Positions 37,259 through 47,216 are shown, counted from the stretch's first letter. The stretch is 64,000 nt of DNA from JABDMH01 sp965223105 (GCA_965223105.1 OZ244987.1:2418001-2482000), one strand, 5' to 3'. Notes: a model not told the origin generated them from the letters alone. Made by a program: numbers and translations.

Positions 37259-39067
37259 TTATTTAAAAACAGCATAATCGGCACTAGCCAGGAAAAAGTA
37301 TAGGGCCAACATAGTTCTTTCTACCAGCAATTCGATGCCCTCGTCCTCATATTCATACAGTACTCTTCGCAGCAATTTTCTGCTATCGTGTGAGAGGGTC
37401 CCATGGGTCAACATGATATCTAGTGTGTTGATCAATACTTCAGGATCCCTGGCTCCGCCCATGATATTGTAAATGTCAATATATACCTCACGGTTGGTAC
37501 CGGTTTCCCGGTGGCGTAGTAGTTCTTCCTCAACGGTCCATCTGTGGACGATATCAAAAAACTCAAGACCGCTAATGGAGTTGTGTAGTTGATATTCAGG
37601 TCCCGTCAAACCAGCATTGCCGAGAGGACCATTGGGTTGAAAGTCCGGTTGATAAAAATTGAATACCGATGGTGCGTCCAATGGATGCTGCCCAGTTGCA
37701 TGATGAAAGTCGTCACCTGTATTCCAGTAATATCCGCTGGGACTGAATTTATCGATGCTGCGGGCAAACTGTACATAACGCAATATGGGAGATCGCAATT
37801 TGCCATTTGCTGGATCTTGCATCGGAGTGCATTGGCGGGCCTCTTCATCTAATAAAATGGCGCAGATCACCGACTTCATATTGCCGCGAACACCTTGTCC
37901 ATCATCATTGAATGCTGAGGCTACACGCTCGATGTAGGCAGGAGTGGGGTTAGACTTTACCATCTGCTGAATAAGACGAAATGCCAGAAAGGGTCCAACA
38001 TTAGAATGGTTGAAGAGATGAGTAATGGCGTCATCGACGTCTTGCATTCCCGGCTGACCCGCAGGAATAACATGGCCATCGATGATCCTTTTTTCACCAG
38101 GTTGATGCCATTCCTCGTACATCTTCATCGGCACCGTCATGTCGATCTTGCGAATATCCAAACCAAAGGCAGGAGCAAATACATCGTCACAGTCGCTGGT
38201 GGCTCCAGCACCTAAACCCGTAAATACAGCTGAAATACCCGTAATATCCGCATTGCTATAAGTTGGTATGGTCTGACCGTTTTGATCCAGCTTGGGCGTA
38301 CCATCAATATTGAGTTCATGAATTCCAATGGTAAACAGTTGCATCAATTCCCGTCCAAAATTTTCGTCGGGAAAAGTAAATTCAGTGGGATTGGATCGTG
38401 GGTTATTCAGGTGACTCAGGAAGTTGCCCATGGCTGGATGAAGAGATACTTCCATCAGAATGTCAAGGTAATTGCCAAAGGCATGTCGAATGAAAATGTC
38501 GTAAAAACTGGCAACACCATAACCATAATTCTCTAAGTCGGAATTTTGCTTAGAAATGACGATGATTTCGCTGAGAGCCAAGGCTATCCTTTGACGCAGC
38601 AGGTCCTCACCAGTTAATACCATCTCCCACCAGGCATAGTTGGCATGGTACCAGCGCGGTCTGCATCGAAATTCGTTTGGATCTCCCCCCTCATTCAGGT
38701 GATTTTGATAGATGATTGCATAAATATTTTCCAGAGTAAACAGATAATAAGTGGGATCAATATGAGACTGCTCCTGGATCCATGATTCAAAGTCTAGGTC
38801 GGCAGCCAGGTGATTGATCGTGGGCAAATTGGCTCCTAAAGTAGCTTGGTCCAAAAATCGCGAAGCTTCCATTCGTCGAGCATCCATGCCCTGTCCTTCA
38901 ATAGTTTTATTCCCGGAGGCAATTTCCGACCAGTTCGATCGAAAGTGATCGTCACTTGAGGTGACAACAATGCCTTGTCCTGGTTCTCCACCAAGATATT
39001 GGGTTGGTTGAGCTGAAACCCAGCGACCAATGATAGCACAGCACAGACAAAAGTAAAGTTTGATCAT
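37259..39067 (-). CDS. DUF1800 domain-containing exported protein
   Basis: 602 residues with a Sec signal (MIKLYFCLCCAIIGRWVSAQ). DUF1800 features: RFLDQATLGANLPTINHLA near the start, the NPRSNPTEFTFPDENFGRELMQLFTIGIHEL region in mid-protein (described by position 220-255), and FLAFRLIQQMVKSNPTPAYIERVA. The family is helical and uncharacterised. First gene of an operon with DUF1501 and the discoidin-like T9SS protein, with gaps of only 15-17 bp. An unusual feature is the long N-terminal part before the DUF. Confidence 0.88.
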   Translation of the reverse strand: MIKLYFCLCCAIIGRWVSAQPTQYLGGEPGQGIVVTSSDDHFRSNWSEIASGNKTIEGQGMDARRMEASRFLDQATLGANLPTINHLAADLDFESWIQEQSHIDPTYYLFTLENIYAIIYQNHLNEGGDPNEFRCRPRWYHANYAWWEMVLTGEDLLRQRIALALSEIIVISKQNSDLENYGYGVASFYDIFIRHAFGNYLDILMEVSLHPAMGNFLSHLNNPRSNPTEFTFPDENFGRELMQLFTIGIHELNIDGTPKLDQNGQTIPTYSNADITGISAVFTGLGAGATSDCDDVFAPAFGLDIRKIDMTVPMKMYEEWHQPGEKRIIDGHVIPAGQPGMQDVDDAITHLFNHSNVGPFLAFRLIQQMVKSNPTPAYIERVASAFNDDGQGVRGNMKSVICAILLDEEARQCTPMQDPANGKLRSPILRYVQFARSIDKFSPSGYYWNTGDDFHHATGQHPLDAPSVFNFYQPDFQPNGPLGNAGLTGPEYQLHNSISGLEFFDIVHRWTVEEELLRHRETGTNREVYIDIYNIMGGARDPEVLINTLDIMLTHGTLSHDSRKLLRRVLYEYEDEGIELLVERTMLALYFFLASADYAVFK

Positions 39068-39325
39068 TCTATATCCTTTTTTACATAGTCATCAGCGACC
39101 CGGTCAGGCAAACCAGACGGTATGACCCTTAAATTCCAAGCCTTGATTCATGTTCGCAATGTGAAAAAGGAACCGGGATTGGTCCCATTCGTGATGTTCT
39201 GAGAGAGATCCCTTGCTACAGAGACTATCGAAGTCAACCGTCCGTTGCCTGGACAAATGAAAATTTTATCTCATGCAAACATTTACGGGGGTGACGGAGT
39301 TAGACATAGGAATAAAATTATTCAC

Positions 39326-39814
39326 ATGAGGTTACCACTTTGGTCAAAGGTTCTGATTGGCATTGCAACCTGCCTTATGGTAGGATTTATCAGTGGTATT
39401 TCAACTCCGGAGGCTGTGAATGGTTGGTACCAGAACATCGAAAAACCAGGCTTTACTCCGCCCGACTGGGTCTTTGCTCCTGTTTGGTCAATACTGTACA
39501 CACTAATGGGCCTGGCTGCCGCCTTGGTTTGGCATCAGGGGTGGGAAAGATCTGAAGTCAGTAATGCCATTCTTTTTTTTCTGGCTCAATTGATACTTAA
39601 TGCCCTTTGGCCGGTGGTCTTTTTTGGTATGCGAAACCCCACAGCTGCTCTAGTGACTATTGTCTTGTTGATCATCGTACTCATCGTCACTATTGTTCGT
39701 TTCTTCAGGATCAATCGAACGGCTGGAGTCTTTCTATTACCTTATCTGGCTTGGGTACTATTTGCCTGTGCCTTAAATATTGCCATTGTCTATCTCAATA
39801 TGGGATCACCTTAG
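39326..39814 (+). CDS. tspO: TspO/MBR family protein
   Basis: 162 residues with five membrane helices. Typical features: PGFTPPDWVFAPVWSILYTLMGLAAALVW (residues about 38-68), a Trp-rich pattern and the C-terminal LPYLAWVLFACALNIAIVYLN. TspO proteins bind tetrapyrroles and sterols and act in stress responses or porphyrin degradation. An in-frame start at 39245 adds 27 residues, but they do not resemble the family, so the ATG at 39326 is used. Convergent with the DUF3078 gene, with only 16 bp between the stops. Confidence 0.9.
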   Translation: MRLPLWSKVLIGIATCLMVGFISGISTPEAVNGWYQNIEKPGFTPPDWVFAPVWSILYTLMGLAAALVWHQGWERSEVSNAILFFLAQLILNALWPVVFFGMRNPTAALVTIVLLIIVLIVTIVRFFRINRTAGVFLLPYLAWVLFACALNIAIVYLNMGSP

Positions 39815-39830
39815 TCTTTCAAAGGGGAGG

Positions 39831-40769
39831 TTAAAAGGTATGGGATAGGCCAATATTTAAAACCTCTTTAAATTGGGTCCTCGGTCCTTGCTTCGTAGAG
39901 GCTGACTCATCTTCATCTACTGGTATGTCAAAAAGTATGTCTTCATCATAAATCAAGTTGGTCATCAAATTCACAGTGAAGTATTTGTTGACCTTGAAGT
40001 TCAATTGATTTTCAATATTGACGTCAAAAGCACCAAAATTATCCAAATGATTGGTAAAGAGATTGCTTATGGAATGGAGGAATATATTGGTCATAATCTC
40101 ATGCCTTAGTTCAAGGCGCAAAAGTGACCCCAATTCATAACGAGCTGCATGGTCTTGCCGGTCTGGAGGCAGATATTGATCAATAAGACTGGGATCACTG
40201 ACGATGGTTACTTTACTGTTCAATGGTGTGTAAAAGACACTAAGAGTTTTGCTTTTGTTTGCGTAGTCCAGTCCTGAGCCTAGATTCAGATAAGCTGGTG
40301 CAAAGAAATTCCCAGTTCTCTTTCCACGCTGGCCTGATTTCTTGATTTCATAGGCATCGTGTAGGTTGGTTTTCAGGTTAAATACTCCAGAAATATGTAA
40401 ATGCTTGTTGATCTTGTGGTCAAACTTCGAATCGATTTCAAAATGGTCCTGATTTTTCTGAAAGGGATGATCATCTATCTTAATGATCCCATATTTAGCG
40501 ACCAAACGATTTTGCCATGTGTTCTCTTCCTTCTCAAATTTGGCTTGAAGATCAAATTGAGTGGATAAAGCAACTGAATTTGCACCACCTCCCTTATAGT
40601 AAGCAGAATAGCTGTTCTGCGCAAAGAACAATCCAGCAGTGGGTTTAACTACCCAATGCGACGAATCTTCGGTAATCTGTTCTGTCACTCTGGCATCCAA
40701 CGACAGAGCTGACATCATCAATATGAGCAGCAGGGATGGCTTCATCATGTGTTCGTAATATCGGTTCAA
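39831..40769 (-). CDS. DUF3078 domain-containing outer-membrane-type protein
   Basis: 312 residues with a signal peptide (the start may be the ATG at 40748, giving MMKPSLLLIL). The body is beta-strand-rich with alternating patterns ending in an aromatic residue (GLSHTF), consistent with an outer-membrane barrel, and contains the DUF3078 segment ENTWQNRLVAKYGIIKIDDHPFQKNQD (residues about 80-106). Function unknown. A 12-bp perfect inverted repeat lies just upstream of the start. Confidence 0.83.
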   Translation of the reverse strand: MNRYYEHMMKPSLLLILMMSALSLDARVTEQITEDSSHWVVKPTAGLFFAQNSYSAYYKGGGANSVALSTQFDLQAKFEKEENTWQNRLVAKYGIIKIDDHPFQKNQDHFEIDSKFDHKINKHLHISGVFNLKTNLHDAYEIKKSGQRGKRTGNFFAPAYLNLGSGLDYANKSKTLSVFYTPLNSKVTIVSDPSLIDQYLPPDRQDHAARYELGSLLRLELRHEIMTNIFLHSISNLFTNHLDNFGAFDVNIENQLNFKVNKYFTVNLMTNLIYDEDILFDIPVDEDESASTKQGPRTQFKEVLNIGLSHTF

Positions 40770-40782
40770 TTATGTATCGGGG

Positions 40783-40823
40783 ACATAGATAATACGTATG
40801 TAACCATGATTTATTATCTATGT
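40783..40823. repeat. Perfect 12-bp inverted repeat upstream of the DUF3078 gene
   Basis: ACATAGATAATA at 40783-40794 and its exact reverse complement at 40812-40823, with a 17-bp spacer. On the minus strand it would form a leader hairpin about 14-38 nt before the start, or serve as an operator for a dimeric regulator. Confidence 0.55.
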
Positions 40824-40993
40824 TACTCCAGAGCCCAGGGACTCCGAGATTAGAATCATGGGAGGATCTGGCTATCCAGAGAATATTTGACTGTGACACT
40901 GGAATATCAATTCATGATTATCTGTAGAGTGGTCTCACCACAAAATAATTTTAGGGTTCGAATTTGTGAAACACTGCACTTGCCAGTAACACA

Positions 40994-42034
40994 ATGAGAG
41001 TTGCCGTCTTACATCAGGCAAATCCAGCACCTCTCAAAGGAGGAGTGATCAAACCTTTCAAGGAGGGTGGTTATCGTGATAGTTCGGCTGATATTGCTTT
41101 TGCCTTATTGAGAAAGAACGTTGATGTGGTTACTCCAGTCGGGAAACCCGTAGCGACGCAGGACGAAGACTGGTCATTTCCAGATACAATGGACGAAATT
41201 CTAGCCCTGGCCCACGACCGGCTAGATGCACTATGGTTAAACACCGTTTTACACTCTGATCATCCGGTCGTTCAGCTACGGGGTAAAAATCTGGGAGTCA
41301 TTGGCCAAGACCCCGGGATGGTAGACCGTTTTGATGACAAGTTCTTCACCAATCGTTTCTTGCGTAAATTGGGTATGCCGATGGTTTATGCCCTTAAAAT
41401 GACACTAGAAGAGTACCTCTCATCCGCAGGTGATCTCTTTTACCCTCATGTGCTTAAACCTATACGTGGGAGGGGTAGTCAGGGTGTTGCCAAGGTCATG
41501 GATGCGGCTGAGGGGAAGAAGTATATTCAGGATGGTGGGTACTTATCGAGATTTGGGAACGCCATCATGTTAGAAGAATTCTTACCAGGAAGGGAAATAA
41601 CAGTTACCGTCATGCCACCAGGAAAATTTGAGATCAAAAGTCAAGTTATAAGACAGGAACATCCCTGGTGTCTTCCAGTCGTCATTAGAGAGTTTCAGAC
41701 TGCCATCGCCCCCTACAGCGGCAGACAACCTGTGCAGGCCAATAGTAGGATATGGGATACGCCAGACTCCGAAGGTCTGCAGAGATCATTGATTCGATCT
41801 TGTGTTCAGATTGGTCAACTTCTCGAGATCAGGGCACCCATACGGATAGATGGGCGGGAAGACAAATCGGGGCACTTTGCCCTTTTTGACATCAATTTGA
41901 AACCTAATTTGACGGGAAATGGAAGACCGGGAAGGGAGAAACATGATAGCCTCACCACGATCGCAGCTGAAGGATTGGGATGGTCCTATCCGGATCTGAT
42001 TAAGAACATTGCCAATCAGTCTTGGATTTTATGA
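40994..42034 (+). CDS. ATP-grasp family enzyme (D-Ala-D-Ala ligase-like)
   Basis: 346 residues with an ATP-grasp layout: N-terminal domain with DSSADIAFALLRKNVDVVTP, ATP-binding lysine region FYPHVLKPIRGRGSQGVAKV, LEEFLPGREITVTVMPPG, and a metal site in DINLKPNLTGNGRPG replacing the EVNTLPG of D-Ala ligases. The last change and the context argue against peptidoglycan synthesis; the enzyme probably ligates a carboxylate to an amine in a pathway I cannot name. A secreted Dabb-domain gene follows 62 bp downstream on the same strand. Confidence 0.78.
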   Translation: MRVAVLHQANPAPLKGGVIKPFKEGGYRDSSADIAFALLRKNVDVVTPVGKPVATQDEDWSFPDTMDEILALAHDRLDALWLNTVLHSDHPVVQLRGKNLGVIGQDPGMVDRFDDKFFTNRFLRKLGMPMVYALKMTLEEYLSSAGDLFYPHVLKPIRGRGSQGVAKVMDAAEGKKYIQDGGYLSRFGNAIMLEEFLPGREITVTVMPPGKFEIKSQVIRQEHPWCLPVVIREFQTAIAPYSGRQPVQANSRIWDTPDSEGLQRSLIRSCVQIGQLLEIRAPIRIDGREDKSGHFALFDINLKPNLTGNGRPGREKHDSLTTIAAEGLGWSYPDLIKNIANQSWIL

Positions 42035-42096
42035 AGATAATCATACCGGGGTTGGATATTGCCGGAAATCTTATTTTTGGCAGTAAATTCAGTACC

Positions 42097-42477
42097 ATGC
42101 AGAAGATGTTTTTGTTAACACTTGGAGTTTTCATGACCACACTGACAATTGCCCAGGATGCAGGAGAAAACAGTAAACTACGGCATGTCGTATTTTTTGC
42201 GTTCAAGTCTGATGCCTCAAATAGTGATATTGAAAAGGTCGAAAAAGCCTTTGCTGCCTTACCAGACAAGATTTCGGAAATCCAGTCCTTTGAGTATGGT
42301 ACCAATAACTCACCAGAGGGTTTAAATGATGGTCACACCCACTGTTTCTTACTTACCTTTGGATCGGAAGCTGACCGGAATGCTTATTTGATTCATCCGG
42401 CACACAAGGCTTTTGTTGATGTCCTGAGACCCCATCTGGAGAAGGCTACCGTTGTGGATTATTGGGCTAAGACCTAA
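42097..42477 (+). CDS. Exported Dabb (stress-responsive alpha/beta barrel) protein
   Basis: 126 residues. A signal peptide (MQKMFLLTLGVFMTTLTIAQ) is followed by a dimeric alpha/beta-barrel domain: LRHVVFFAFKSDASNSDIEKVEKAF, then the typical GTNNSPEGLNDGHTHCFLLTF and a closing PHLEKATVVDYW (around residues 32-125). Function of Dabb proteins is mostly unknown. Upstream in-frame starts (42022 TTG, 42031 ATG) would overlap the ATP-grasp gene and mask the signal peptide, so 42097 is chosen. Confidence 0.85.
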   Translation: MQKMFLLTLGVFMTTLTIAQDAGENSKLRHVVFFAFKSDASNSDIEKVEKAFAALPDKISEIQSFEYGTNNSPEGLNDGHTHCFLLTFGSEADRNAYLIHPAHKAFVDVLRPHLEKATVVDYWAKT

Positions 42478-42871
42478 GTTTAGGAAAGGGATTGTGCTGG
42501 TTGACCAAATATGATCTGACACGACCTTGTTGCTGGTGCATCGCTCCAGATTGAGGAGATACAGTCACGAGCCAATCGCTGACTCATGTTTTAGTCAGGT
42601 ATTAAAATATGTATTGCTGGACATGGTGTTAGTGCACTTTTGTCAAGACCTCTTGCAAATACTGGCCAATCGGAACTTTTGGCAAATCCGATTGTCAAAT
42701 GATCCATCTCTACGCAAGAACAATAAGCAACCTCCAGAATCTCAGCACCTATTTCTATCTTTAATTTTTGATAATAAGCGTGTTAAACATTACATTTGAT
42801 TATAATTTGATTTAGTGGCACCATCATTGTGGGAAAAATCAATTGTTAAACACAATACGACTCTGACAGAC
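42478..42871 (+). other. Intergenic stretch ending in the M23 peptidase promoter
   Basis: About 390 bp. A frame at 42527-42799 begins with TTG and looks non-coding (charged, no domain). The right end holds a clear promoter (listed separately). Nothing else is recognised. Confidence 0.45.
42767..42798 (+). promoter_or_regulatory. Consensus Bacteroidota promoter of the M23/LysM gene
   Basis: TTTG at 42767-42770, a 20-bp spacer, and TACATTTG at 42791-42798: an exact match to TTTG-N19/21-TAnnTTTG. Start of transcription is expected near 42805, about 65 nt before the ATG at 42872. Confidence 0.75.
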
Positions 42872-43900
42872 ATGAGATCCCTTGTAATTCCCCTCTTTCT
42901 GGTTATGATTTCTAAACCGCTTTACTCACAATCCGGTGGAGATCAGTTTGCAGGAATATGGCACAGCGAACAATTCGCTTATTTTGAATCCAAAAACCTG
43001 GTGAAAGGGCTGGATGAGTTGAACACTGAAAGAATCCTTTCCGTCTACGATGAGTGTTGGGATCATAACAAACTCAATCCTTATCATGACATTAAAGTCA
43101 AACATCCATTTCATGTTTCTTTTGAGGACTCAATGTACGCAGCTCCAATCCATCGCGCCATGGTTGTGACTTCCAGGTATGGTCTCCGTGCAGGACAATC
43201 TCATCATGGCATTGATATCGATTTGATTACCGGGGATCTGGTCATGGCGATGCTGCCAGGAAAAGTGCGTCTCGTAGGTTATGTCAGGGGTATGGGAAAT
43301 ACAGTGATTGTGCGGCATAGCAATGGTTTGGAGACAATTTATGGTCATCTTTCCAAGATGTCTGTTATGAAAAACCAGGAAGTTACCAAAGGGCAGGTTT
43401 TGGGAAGAGGAGGAACCACAGGTAATGCCCGGGGTAGTCACCTGCACCTGGAAGTTCGATACAGAGGGGAGAGTATTAATCCGGAATATCTCTTTGATTT
43501 CTCTGAGTCTGGAAAAATACTCGAGACTGATCGGTGGGTCAATTCGGAATGGACCAATCCTCGAAAGCATCATTCAACCAAAAAGAGTAAAATCCATAAG
43601 CATGGTTTAGAGCTAAAAGCAGCGCACCGAAATGTAGGCTCTGGCGAAAGGCCTCGTGTTTCCTCAAACGAGCGGTTAGTTGAAAAGAAGCAGCCCAATT
43701 CCCTTACAAAAAGAAGGTCCATCCCGGTTTTGAATGCGCCAGATCTAGGTGAAGACCTTACATACACCGTTCAATCCGGCGATACGTTGTACAGTATTGC
43801 CAAGCGCTATAGGGTAGGCATTGATGTCATCCTTGCAAATAATGGAATCGGATCTGATTTTGTGATCAAGGTCGGTCAGTCCCTGTATTTGGGTGATTGA
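42872..43900 (+). CDS. M23-family metallopeptidase with C-terminal LysM domain
   Basis: 342 residues: signal peptide (to about residue 19), helical N-terminal region, LytM/M23 domain with zinc ligands His111 and Asp115 (HHGID) and catalytic/ligand His190 and His192 (HLHLE), a basic Ser/Lys-rich linker (about 235-290), then a LysM domain (YTVQSGDTLYSIAKRYRV). Acts in the periplasm on peptidoglycan cross-links. All key residues are intact, so it should be an active endopeptidase rather than an EnvC-type activator. A GTG at 42815 would extend the frame but lies at the predicted transcription start. Confidence 0.92.
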   Translation: MRSLVIPLFLVMISKPLYSQSGGDQFAGIWHSEQFAYFESKNLVKGLDELNTERILSVYDECWDHNKLNPYHDIKVKHPFHVSFEDSMYAAPIHRAMVVTSRYGLRAGQSHHGIDIDLITGDLVMAMLPGKVRLVGYVRGMGNTVIVRHSNGLETIYGHLSKMSVMKNQEVTKGQVLGRGGTTGNARGSHLHLEVRYRGESINPEYLFDFSESGKILETDRWVNSEWTNPRKHHSTKKSKIHKHGLELKAAHRNVGSGERPRVSSNERLVEKKQPNSLTKRRSIPVLNAPDLGEDLTYTVQSGDTLYSIAKRYRVGIDVILANNGIGSDFVIKVGQSLYLGD

Positions 43901-44195
43901 TCTTTGACCCCACGTGGGCTTATTTGATCATGATACACAGTGCACCAATACTCGGTTCAATTGACAATATATCTCTTTGATTTCTTGACCCAAGGATGTT
44001 GGATCAATTCAGAATCCAGTGTAGGCTGATAGCTAATGCCGAGTGGCCCAGAGATTGAGCTGCCCATGGTAGAAGACAGATCCTCGCGAGCTGTGTTTAT
44101 TATCGCACTGATGTTTTTGTAGTTTTAACATGTAAAAAGCTGGCATTTTACCGCAAGCATTTGAAAAGAAAAAAAACGGAAGCTGACCCTATTTT

Positions 44196-44519
44196 TTGAA
44201 AATGAATATCTGTCCATATTTGTCCTTCATAGTTTTCGTTTGTTTTTTTCCCTTGCTTTCATCAGCCGGTGTCCTCACGGTAACATCGACAGTAAATGCG
44301 GGAGAGGGTTCACTTCGCCAACTCATCTCTGATGCTGCTGTGAATGATACGATATTGTTTGACGCATCGGTGGATACCATAAAGCCATTGTGGGAATATT
44401 GGATAGCCAAGGACTTAGTGATACGTGGCAATGAAGAGTTAGGTATTGTGATTGATGGCGACATCCATGTCTCACCGGATAGGATCTGCCATCCTAAGTG
44501 CCCCCACAGTGAACCTTGA
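44196..44519 (+). pseudogene. Truncated 5' end of a secreted beta-helix-type protein
   Basis: A 107-residue product with a good signal peptide (PYLSFIVFVCFFPLLSSAG) and the start of a right-handed parallel beta-helix protein: VLTVTSTVNAGEGSLRQLISDAA, then NDTILFD and LVIRGNEELGIVIDG. Intact relatives are many hundreds of residues long. Here the frame degrades after about residue 90 (Cys/Pro/His-rich tail) and stops. A plausible continuation is seen neither in this frame nor past 44600. Likely a decayed remnant; expression as a short secreted protein cannot be excluded. Confidence 0.5.
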
Positions 44520-44726
44520 GCCTGGTTTCAATACTGGACTAATAGGTGTGCTTACGGTGGAGAGTGAAGGGTGCAATTGATTGCTTAGTTCTTTTAATGT
44601 CATAAAGCATTCACAATCAAGGTACTCGTAGATTTTCGCTAATACGCTTTCACCTGATATTTCACATAATATATCGCCAACAACCCCTCTTAGCTAGCCA
44701 ACAACTCAAATAGCATAACTTGTCTA

Positions 44727-47216
44727 CTACCTGAGATAATACTTGTATTTGTTTTGGACCATGACCTCGCCCTTGATTCGAAAAGAGAACTTCCATTCAT
44801 CAAGACCGTCTGAGAGACATTTTACCAGCAAATAATTTCTTCCTGCCTCGAGTGTCAGGTCCATTGATATGATTTCTTCCGATTCACCCCTGATCGAAAC
44901 GAGCATATCTTGATCCAAGAAAATTTGACATGGACATGAAGAACGAAATTCGCCTTGGACCTTCGTGGTTTCATCGCTGTCAATACTGGATGAAGCGTAC
45001 GCAATTAAACCATTTGGAGAAGACCCATCGATTGCATAAAAATCAGAGAAATCAAGTTCCGCAGGTCGGGTAGATATGATCTTATTCCATCCTTGATGGA
45101 CGCCATCTTGATTGACAAAGTAATCGATGGCCGCAGGTTTGATGTTCCTTTCTCCACCATCAGCCAAGAGATAGTCGTTAGACATACCTTCACGGTTCTG
45201 AAAAGGACCAGCTCCTAACCAATATAGAAAATAGAATCCGTCAGTGGCCACCATTTTATGTCGTATTTGAGTGGAGGCGGGATTTTGACTTAATTCATGA
45301 TCGGAAATCATTTGTTTGAGTATCTCCAGTTTTTGATTGTAGAAGTCTAAAGCAACATTCAGCCAGTAGTTGCGGTTTTCTAGTCGCCAAAAATGGGCAA
45401 AGTCATCGCGCAATAGTTCCCACCGCTGATATAGTGACTTTAGCTGGTTAAGAAATCCTTTGTCGTAACTATTGCGATCCAATAACTTCCTGGCTGTCTC
45501 AATATTGAGCAAAAGTTCGTCGACCTTTAACTTCCAGATTCGCAGTTCATTGATTTGTTCCTGACCTAAGATCTCACGTTGATCGAGTGTTTTCGAAATT
45601 TGCGATGATAATGGTTGAAGATATCTTGTGATGGACGAAAATTCGGTGGTGTCAATATATTCGGTGGCAAAAGTTGAACTACCGAAGTCCAGGTTTAGCA
45701 GGAGGTTATTGAGTCTGCTAAGACGACCAAATTCTTTGCATTGGGCTAGCTTTTTACTCATTTGAGAAAAGCTAAATCCCGAGCTGCCAAAGTGGAGCTG
45801 GTCGTAGGTATGATCAAAATGAAGGTGGGCAAGTGAATCAGCATTCCAGGCGTAGGCTGCTCCCAGGGCAACACCATACCAATCACAATGAAAAAAATGC
45901 CGTCCTCCATCGTCCCACACGGTATTGAGCATACCGAGAGCTCCCTTTCTAAAGGCATCGATGGTAAAATTCCTAATATTTCCTTTAGTCTGCTCCAGGT
46001 CCGGCCATATCTTGTATGAATTGACAACTCCTGTACAAGCTATGAAATCGAGGTTGTTTTCTTTAATCGGATCTATCCATGGAGAAAAGTCTGGCAAATC
46101 GTCATAATTCCAAGTAAAGACCACAGTTTCCTTAGGAATCTGGCTAAGCAAATGTGGATATTTGAGTAACATGTCTCCCCATATGCCCGGTCGCTTGGCC
46201 ATGCTTTCCACCTTGCTCAGCAAAGAAGAAATATGGCGATAGTAGATATTTCCCTCACCAATATTTTCTGCTTCCTGTGCCAGGTAGCCACGAGCCAGAT
46301 CGTAGGTTTCATCGCAATTAATATTGAATATGGAATGGCTAAATACAGGAGTCAATTCCTCATAGATGTCGAAGAGAAATTCAAGGGCGTCTTTATCTCC
46401 TGGCTTCAACATGCGATCACTGACACCGAGATGCGTGTAGTCGGAGTGAGAAAGAATATTTCGGAAATGACCAAGAGACTGAAAACTACCCATCAATTGA
46501 ATATTGAATTTGGCTGCATATTCTTGCAATTCGCGCAATTCATCTAGCGTGACTCCTTCCATAGGACTGTAGGTGTGATGCTTTGTTGTCTTTACGATGT
46601 GCTCGATGTAGAAACTAAAAACATTGATCTTATACCTAGCCAACCGTCTAACTTGTTGCTTCATATAATCTAGGTGGGGGAGGGGGCCTCGACTGATGTC
46701 ATCCATAACTCCGCGAAATCCAAATGAAGGATAATCTATAATCGTTAAACAGGGTAGAGAATCGGTTTTACCATATGCAGTGAGCAATTGCTTCAATGAT
46801 ATGGTCGCATAGAAAAAACCGGCATGATCAGAGGCAGAGGCCAAAATTTCAAAAGGAAGTACCTTGAGCCAATATCCTTCAGGAGGTAAGGTGAATTTTG
46901 AAACGGTACTCTGCGAACCTCGGTGGCGATGTTTGGTGAGATGAAGATCATTGGTTACTCCTGTTTGTTCCTCCAACCATACCGTGAAGCTTCTGTCCTC
47001 CAGCGTTTGGATAAGCATTCGTAGGCCATTTTGCCTTAAACTGTCTTGTGTCACCTGATCAGAGTATATAATACGTATGGTATCACCCGGAAACCAATCC
47101 AATTTACCTTCTCCCCAAATAATTTGCTGGGGTGTTGGAATCAACGGAAGATGTTGACCACTGGCGAAGCAGTATAGAAATGCAAGAATCGTAAATGTAA
47201 AGAGATGATCTTTCAT
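44727..47216 (-). CDS. Glycoside hydrolase family 20, beta-N-acetylhexosaminidase-like
   Basis: 829 residues: signal peptide (1-20), GH20 N-terminal domain (about 22-165, PLIPTPQQIIWGEG), TIM barrel with the catalytic Asp302-Glu303 pair in NINCDETYD, a helical C-terminal region (about 480-640), and a beta-rich end. GH20 enzymes remove terminal GlcNAc or GalNAc by substrate-assisted catalysis. This form with a long helical extension is distinct from chitobiases. It is divergent from an unrecognised 836-residue protein at 47493 that is followed by a TonB-dependent receptor, so the locus probably handles an amino-sugar glycan. Confidence 0.87.
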   Translation of the reverse strand: MKDHLFTFTILAFLYCFASGQHLPLIPTPQQIIWGEGKLDWFPGDTIRIIYSDQVTQDSLRQNGLRMLIQTLEDRSFTVWLEEQTGVTNDLHLTKHRHRGSQSTVSKFTLPPEGYWLKVLPFEILASASDHAGFFYATISLKQLLTAYGKTDSLPCLTIIDYPSFGFRGVMDDISRGPLPHLDYMKQQVRRLARYKINVFSFYIEHIVKTTKHHTYSPMEGVTLDELRELQEYAAKFNIQLMGSFQSLGHFRNILSHSDYTHLGVSDRMLKPGDKDALEFLFDIYEELTPVFSHSIFNINCDETYDLARGYLAQEAENIGEGNIYYRHISSLLSKVESMAKRPGIWGDMLLKYPHLLSQIPKETVVFTWNYDDLPDFSPWIDPIKENNLDFIACTGVVNSYKIWPDLEQTKGNIRNFTIDAFRKGALGMLNTVWDDGGRHFFHCDWYGVALGAAYAWNADSLAHLHFDHTYDQLHFGSSGFSFSQMSKKLAQCKEFGRLSRLNNLLLNLDFGSSTFATEYIDTTEFSSITRYLQPLSSQISKTLDQREILGQEQINELRIWKLKVDELLLNIETARKLLDRNSYDKGFLNQLKSLYQRWELLRDDFAHFWRLENRNYWLNVALDFYNQKLEILKQMISDHELSQNPASTQIRHKMVATDGFYFLYWLGAGPFQNREGMSNDYLLADGGERNIKPAAIDYFVNQDGVHQGWNKIISTRPAELDFSDFYAIDGSSPNGLIAYASSSIDSDETTKVQGEFRSSCPCQIFLDQDMLVSIRGESEEIISMDLTLEAGRNYLLVKCLSDGLDEWKFSFRIKGEVMVQNKYKYYLR

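Noticed and set aside
42527..42799. Plus-strand 90-codon frame
   Set aside because: TTG start, no family, and its end covers a consensus promoter.
43905..43920. CCCACGTGGG palindrome after the M23 gene as a terminator
   Set aside because: No loop and no T-run follow it.
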